Assembly: GCA_046153695.1 (NCBI GenBank)
Contig: JBJXEZ010000196.1
Location: 1 to 9,094, forward strand
Reading direction: 5' to 3'
Length of the DNA: 9,094 nucleotides
From: M3007 sp046153695
GTDB lineage: Bacteria; Bacteroidota; Bacteroidia; Chitinophagales; Saprospiraceae
Shown here: positions 6,362 to 9,094 of the stretch, piece by piece
Layout of the letters: every line of letters starts with the position of its first letter
Position numbering within the stretch: position 1 is the first letter of the stretch
Made by a program: the position numbers and the translations under genes
Notes under the pieces: generated by a model
What the model was told of the DNA's origin: nothing
The model's input: the letters and a program-made list of their open reading frames with translations, nothing else
Database searches by the model: none

Positions 6362-7039
6362 ATGGACATTCTTCTCGTGGCAGCCACGTCACTCGAAATA
6401 GCACCTACTTTCGAGCACCTCGAGCGCCATTTTCAAAAACACCCGGACGGGGTATACGAAAACGTGGGCACCCGCGTGCTGCCTTTGGTAACCGGAATTG
6501 GGATAGCTGCTACTGCCTGGCACCTCGGCCGGTATTTCGCCCTGTTCCGGCCCGATTGGGCCTTGAACGCTGGAATAGCAGGCGCTTTTCACCACACCCT
6601 ACACCTCGGCGATGTGGTGCAGGTCGCGTCCGAGCGCTACGGCGACCTCGGTGTGGAAGAGGCCGACGGGCAGTTTGCTGACCTGTTTGACCTCGGCTTG
6701 GCCGCTCCAAACGAGCCGCCGTTCCGGGAAGGTGTTTTGAAAAACCCTGCTGCCGAGCAAACGGCTTTTTTGCCTCTGGCACACGGCCTGACCGTCAACC
6801 GCGTCCACGGCTGCACTGGATCCATCGAATCTGTTCTAAAAAAATACCCGGATGTGCAGGTCGAAACAATGGAAAGCGCGGCGTTTTTTCAGGCATGTTT
6901 GCTGGCCGAAGTGCCGTTTGTGGCTTTACGCAGTATTTCCAACTATGTGGAACCACGCAACCGGGCGGCATGGCAAATCGGCCCGGCAGTAGAGCGGCTG
7001 AACGCCGTGGTTGTGGAAATGTTGATGATGGTTAAGTAG
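6362..7039 (+). CDS. mqnB: Futalosine hydrolase (menaquinone biosynthesis)
   Basis: Cytosolic nucleosidase that removes the base from futalosine to give dehypoxanthine futalosine in the alternative (futalosine) menaquinone pathway. The 225 residues have the nucleoside phosphorylase/MTA-SAH nucleosidase fold: MDILLVAATSLEI at the N-terminus, VTGIG (43-47), NAGIAGAF (69-76), HLGDVV (81-86), TVNRVHGC (144-151), and VETMESAAFF (167-176) with the ribose-binding Met-Glu pair 170-171. RSISNYVEPRN (190-200) is the futalosine-hydrolase version of the segment that in MTA nucleosidases carries the catalytic Asp. The start at 6362 fits family N-termini; an in-frame ATG at 6320, at the edge of the 19-bp repeat, would add 14 unlikely residues. 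No other menaquinone gene is in the window. It ends just before a hairpin terminator and converges on the glycosyltransferase gene. Confidence 0.9.
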   Translation: MDILLVAATSLEIAPTFEHLERHFQKHPDGVYENVGTRVLPLVTGIGIAATAWHLGRYFALFRPDWALNAGIAGAFHHTLHLGDVVQVASERYGDLGVEEADGQFADLFDLGLAAPNEPPFREGVLKNPAAEQTAFLPLAHGLTVNRVHGCTGSIESVLKKYPDVQVETMESAAFFQACLLAEVPFVALRSISNYVEPRNRAAWQIGPAVERLNAVVVEMLMMVK

Positions 7040-7046
7040 ATGTTCC

Positions 7047-7088
7047 CTGTGTCAAAAAATATCTCTCGATAGGTTTGACACAGTTTTT
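7047..7088 (+). terminator. Rho-independent terminator after mqnB
   Basis: CTGTGTCAAA (7047-7056) and TTTGACACAG (7074-7083) make a perfect 10-bp stem with a 17-base loop, followed by TTTTT (7084-7088). It starts seven bases after the mqnB stop. On the minus strand the A-run at 7055-7059 would give a T-tract near the stem, so it may also work for the convergent gene. Confidence 0.75.
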
Positions 7089-7100
7089 AGAACTGTCTCC

Positions 7101-7154
7101 TGGCTTTCCGAGCGCGATGCCAAACGTACACGGTGTACGCTCATTCGGAAGCCA
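7101..7154. repeat. 54-bp imperfect palindrome between convergent genes
   Basis: TGGCTTTCCGAGCG (7101-7114) pairs with CGCTCATTCGGAAGCCA (7138-7154), allowing one bulged T and a three-base insertion. The inner core CGTACACGGTGTACG (7125-7139) is a perfect 7-bp inverted repeat around one base, though it competes with the outer arm for its last two bases. No T-tract follows on either strand. It could be a cruciform, a protein-binding site or part of a 3' UTR structure. Confidence 0.55.
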
Positions 7155-7178
7155 ATAGCCAACGGCCAACAGCCAACG
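7151..7178. repeat. Four tandem heptamers GCCAAYR
   Basis: Units are GCCAATA, GCCAACG, GCCAACA and GCCAACG, a 28-base array. It starts inside the right arm of the palindrome and ends three bases before the stop codon of the minus-strand glycosyltransferase (7182-7184). It looks like a short-sequence tandem repeat that could vary in copy number. Confidence 0.8.
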
Positions 7179-7181
7179 TTG

Positions 7182-8219
7182 TCAACTCCGATCCACTCGC
7201 CGCAGCCAAACGGAAAGCAAAAAAGACGTGCCTATCTCAGCCGCCAGCAGTGCCGAGTTGCCCCAGTGATGGAGCAAAACCGTGGCCGCCAGAAAACAGG
7301 CCCCGCAGGCAACCAAGGCGGCGGTGGCCCGGGTGTGCGTAAGTCCGGCCTCGAGCATGAAGTGGTGAATATGGCTGCGGTCGGGATGGAAGGGTGATTT
7401 GCCGCGCAGCAGACGCCGGATGATGACGCGCAGGGTATCGAACAGGGGCAGGATGAGTGCCGCAACGGCGATGGCCGGGCCGGCGGCAAAGCGCCAGGTA
7501 GCACCAGCAGGCAGCAATCGATTGGTTTCAACGAACTTGAGCGCCAACACGGCGCATACCGCACCTATGAGCATAGCACCGGTGTCACCCATGAAAATCC
7601 GGGCGGGGGTAAAATTGAACCGCAAAAAAGCCACCAGCGCACCCGCAAGGGCCGAGGCCAGCACCGCATACTCCGTGTGGCCGACGGCTAAAAACCAGCC
7701 GCCGAAAAACAGGCAAGCCATCAGGCCCGCGCTGCCCGCCAGCCCATTGATGCCGTCAAGCAAATTGAAAGCATTGACGATGCCAACAATAGCCACTACC
7801 GACAAAAGCAGCGCCGCCGCTTCCGGCAGTTCATGCACACCCGCGATGCCCTCCAATGTTGTGATTTTGACATTCGACAGGTAAATCAGCACCAGAGCAG
7901 CCAGCACTTGGCCGAGCAGTTTTTTTAGGGGCGATAGTGGGAAAAGGTCGTCGCGGATGCCCAACAAAAAAATGATGAACAAAGCCGCCACGATATGCTG
8001 CAAGGAACCAAAGGTGTGCGTCGGTTCCCACAGCACTATGCCGCAGATGGTTCCGGCGAAAATGGCGACACCGCCCAGAGAAGGCGTTGGCTCATCGTGT
8101 GCGCTGCGCTCGTTGGGGCGGTCAAACAGTTTTTTCTCCCTGGAAACGCGAATGATGGCCGGAATAGCCAGGTATGTGAGTATTAAAGCCGTGACAAAAC
8201 CGAAAAGGGAAGCGAGCAT
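7182..8219 (-). CDS. WecA/TagO/MraY-type polyprenyl-phosphate N-acetylhexosamine-1-phosphate transferase
   Basis: Integral membrane enzyme that moves a sugar-1-phosphate from a UDP-sugar to undecaprenyl phosphate, the first step of an O-antigen, exopolysaccharide or similar envelope glycan. The 345 residues have about ten or eleven hydrophobic segments. Conserved motifs in order are RPNERSAHDEPTPSLGG (34-50), the Asp pair D90-D91 (IRDD), NAFNLLDGINGLAG (149-162), RFNFTPARIFMGDTG (200-214) and the HIHH cluster at 283-286 (RSHIHH). The HIHH cluster and open membrane context favour the WecA/TagO branch over true MraY, and no peptidoglycan gene cluster surrounds it. The acceptor is safe to infer; the sugar is not. 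It is a single gene, convergent with mqnB and divergent from the DUF4294 gene, with a TACTTTTG box upstream. No gene symbol is given because the branch cannot be settled. Confidence 0.9.
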   Translation of the reverse strand: MLASLFGFVTALILTYLAIPAIIRVSREKKLFDRPNERSAHDEPTPSLGGVAIFAGTICGIVLWEPTHTFGSLQHIVAALFIIFLLGIRDDLFPLSPLKKLLGQVLAALVLIYLSNVKITTLEGIAGVHELPEAAALLLSVVAIVGIVNAFNLLDGINGLAGSAGLMACLFFGGWFLAVGHTEYAVLASALAGALVAFLRFNFTPARIFMGDTGAMLIGAVCAVLALKFVETNRLLPAGATWRFAAGPAIAVAALILPLFDTLRVIIRRLLRGKSPFHPDRSHIHHFMLEAGLTHTRATAALVACGACFLAATVLLHHWGNSALLAAEIGTSFLLSVWLRRVDRS

Positions 8220-8246
8220 GGGACTATGTTACCGATTATCTGGCCA

Positions 8247-8254
8247 CAAAAGTA
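8247..8254 (-). promoter_or_regulatory. Putative -7 element for the WecA-like gene
   Basis: On the minus strand this reads TACTTTTG, an exact match to TAnnTTTG and identical to the box at 3813-3820. It lies 27 bases before the ATG at 8219. A TTG at the usual spacing is not seen. Confidence 0.5.
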
Positions 8255-8290
8255 TCCTTTTCTCCCGCATCATCCGTGGCAGCGAATGGT

Positions 8291-8298
8291 TACTTTTG
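8291..8298 (+). promoter_or_regulatory. Putative -7 element for the DUF4294 gene
   Basis: TACTTTTG matches the Bacteroidota consensus exactly, and it mirrors the minus-strand box 36 bases away. No TTG lies 19-20 bases upstream. The leader to the GTG at 8431 would be about 125 bases, or about 55 bases to the ATG at 8359. Confidence 0.45.
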
Positions 8299-8430
8299 TG
8301 CCCAAAGTCGTCCCATATCCGGTTTTCATTGCCCAAATAGCGGGTATAAAGAAAGCGCTTGGACAACGAAAAACGCTATGCTGCGTTTTTTCAAAAAAAA
8401 ACCTGCCCAAAACTCGTCAACCTGCATCTC

Positions 8431-9057
8431 GTGAAACGCTCGATCTTTTTTTTCTGCTCCCTGCTTCTTTGGCCCACGATCGGCCTGATGGCCCAAGAGT
8501 CTACCGCTCCGCCCCAAAACCTGTCCGAACCACAGGGTGCCTGGGCGATCTTAGAAGTGGACAATGGCGATTCCACTTTTGTGATGACCTTGCGCATGGT
8601 CAAGATATCGGCACGCCGCCAGTTCAAGGACGTGACCGAGCAGCGCCAATACTACCTGTATCAGCGTGCCGCCCGCAAGGTGTACCCCTTTGCCCTCCAG
8701 GCCATCGGCCTGTACGAGGAAATCAGCTCCGCTACCAGCGAAATGACCAACCGCGAGCGCCGGCGCTACATCCGCAAGGAGCACAAAGAACTCAAAGAGG
8801 ACTTCAAGGATCAGATGAAAAACCTGACCCGTACAGAGGGCAAGGTGCTGATCAAAATGATCGAAAAGGAAATGGAAAAACCCTTTTACGACCTCATCAA
8901 AGAAACCCGGGGCGGCCTCAAAGCCGCCTACTGGCACAACCTCGGCAAAATCTGGGGGTACAACCTCAAGACCGGCTACCTGCCCGGCGACGATCCGCTA
9001 CTCGACGAGGTTTTTCTCGATTATGATTTTGGGAAGCCGGATTACTGGTTGAATTGA
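8431..9057 (+). CDS. DUF4294 domain protein, exported
   Basis: Bacteroidota-specific protein family of unknown function. From the GTG at 8431 it is 208 residues with a clear signal peptide: Lys-Arg, hydrophobic 5-18, then GLMAQ with cleavage near Ala21. Family landmarks visible are a region leading to VKISARRQFKDVTEQRQYY (57-75), ARKVYPFALQAI (81-92), a basic Glu/Lys-rich helix RRYIRKEHKELKEDFKDQ (111-128), LTRTEGKVLIKMI (132-144), FYDLIKETRGGLKAAYWHNL (152-171) and IWGYNLKTGYLPGDDPLLDE (174-193). An ATG at 8359 in the same frame gives 232 residues, but puts 24 polar or charged residues before the signal peptide, so the GTG is preferred. This rests on the signal sequence, since no Shine-Dalgarno-like sequence is evident. 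Divergent from the WecA-like gene; no functional link is shown. Confidence 0.85.
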   Translation: MKRSIFFFCSLLLWPTIGLMAQESTAPPQNLSEPQGAWAILEVDNGDSTFVMTLRMVKISARRQFKDVTEQRQYYLYQRAARKVYPFALQAIGLYEEISSATSEMTNRERRRYIRKEHKELKEDFKDQMKNLTRTEGKVLIKMIEKEMEKPFYDLIKETRGGLKAAYWHNLGKIWGYNLKTGYLPGDDPLLDEVFLDYDFGKPDYWLN

Positions 9058-9094
9058 GCCGGTTTTTTTACCACAAAAGCGCAGCGGCGCGGAG

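Noticed and set aside
7151..7178. Possible CRISPR array
   Set aside because: The units are seven bases with no spacers, so this is a simple tandem repeat.
8226..9026. Plus-strand frame of 266 residues overlapping the DUF4294 gene
   Set aside because: It is in a different frame from the DUF4294 protein, Pro/Arg/Gln-rich like frameshifted translation, and begins in the divergent promoter region.
9050..9070. Terminator after the DUF4294 gene
   Set aside because: A seven-T run follows CCGG, but no adequate stem directly precedes it; only distant or 4-bp pairings are possible.

Overview
The window looks like chromosomal DNA from a Bacteroidota bacterium, most plausibly the Saprospiria/Chitinophagia side of the phylum (inference). 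Several candidate promoters carry the phylum's -7 element TAnnTTTG, two of them (one with a single mismatch) with a TTG 19 bases upstream. The gene content also fits: a futalosine hydrolase of the alternative menaquinone pathway, a DUF4294 protein, a secreted DUF1573 protein and a C39-peptidase ABC exporter with an HlyD-type partner. Eight protein-coding genes are supported. No rRNA, tRNA or CRISPR array was seen.

Layout. Bases 1-231 hold no convincing gene; they contain a short sequence that recurs near 6310 and a likely promoter. Next comes a tight two-gene operon (232-3721) for a type I, Gly-Gly-leader-processing peptide exporter: a peptidase/permease/ATPase polypeptide and its periplasmic adaptor. 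A separately promoted secreted DUF1573 protein (3876-4307) follows and ends in a clear hairpin terminator. The 390-base gap before the next gene holds a striking 157-bp near-perfect palindrome (4415-4571), probably a small non-autonomous mobile element or other structured repeat. A small secreted protein of unknown function (4698-4946) converges on a minus-strand pair, a SAM-dependent methyltransferase followed by a PAP2 phosphatase (6232 down to 4930). Futalosine hydrolase mqnB (6362-7039, plus) starts 129 bases from the methyltransferase start, in the opposite direction. It converges on a WecA/MraY-type polyprenyl-phosphate sugar-1-phosphate transferase (8219-7182, minus). Between these two lie a terminator, a long imperfect palindrome and a four-copy heptamer repeat. 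The transferase is divergent from a DUF4294 protein (8431-9057, plus), with a TACTTTTG box facing each way.

How the genes relate. The exporter pair is the only obvious functional module, and no substrate peptide lies in the window. The PAP2 phosphatase and the WecA/MraY-type transferase could both act on polyprenyl-phosphate carriers of envelope glycans, but they are separate transcription units and the link is inference. mqnB is a lone gene of menaquinone synthesis. No multi-gene system of a clearly new type is visible. The most unusual items are non-coding: the 157-bp palindrome, the exact 19-bp repeat at two distant sites, and the palindrome inside the DUF1573 gene promoter.
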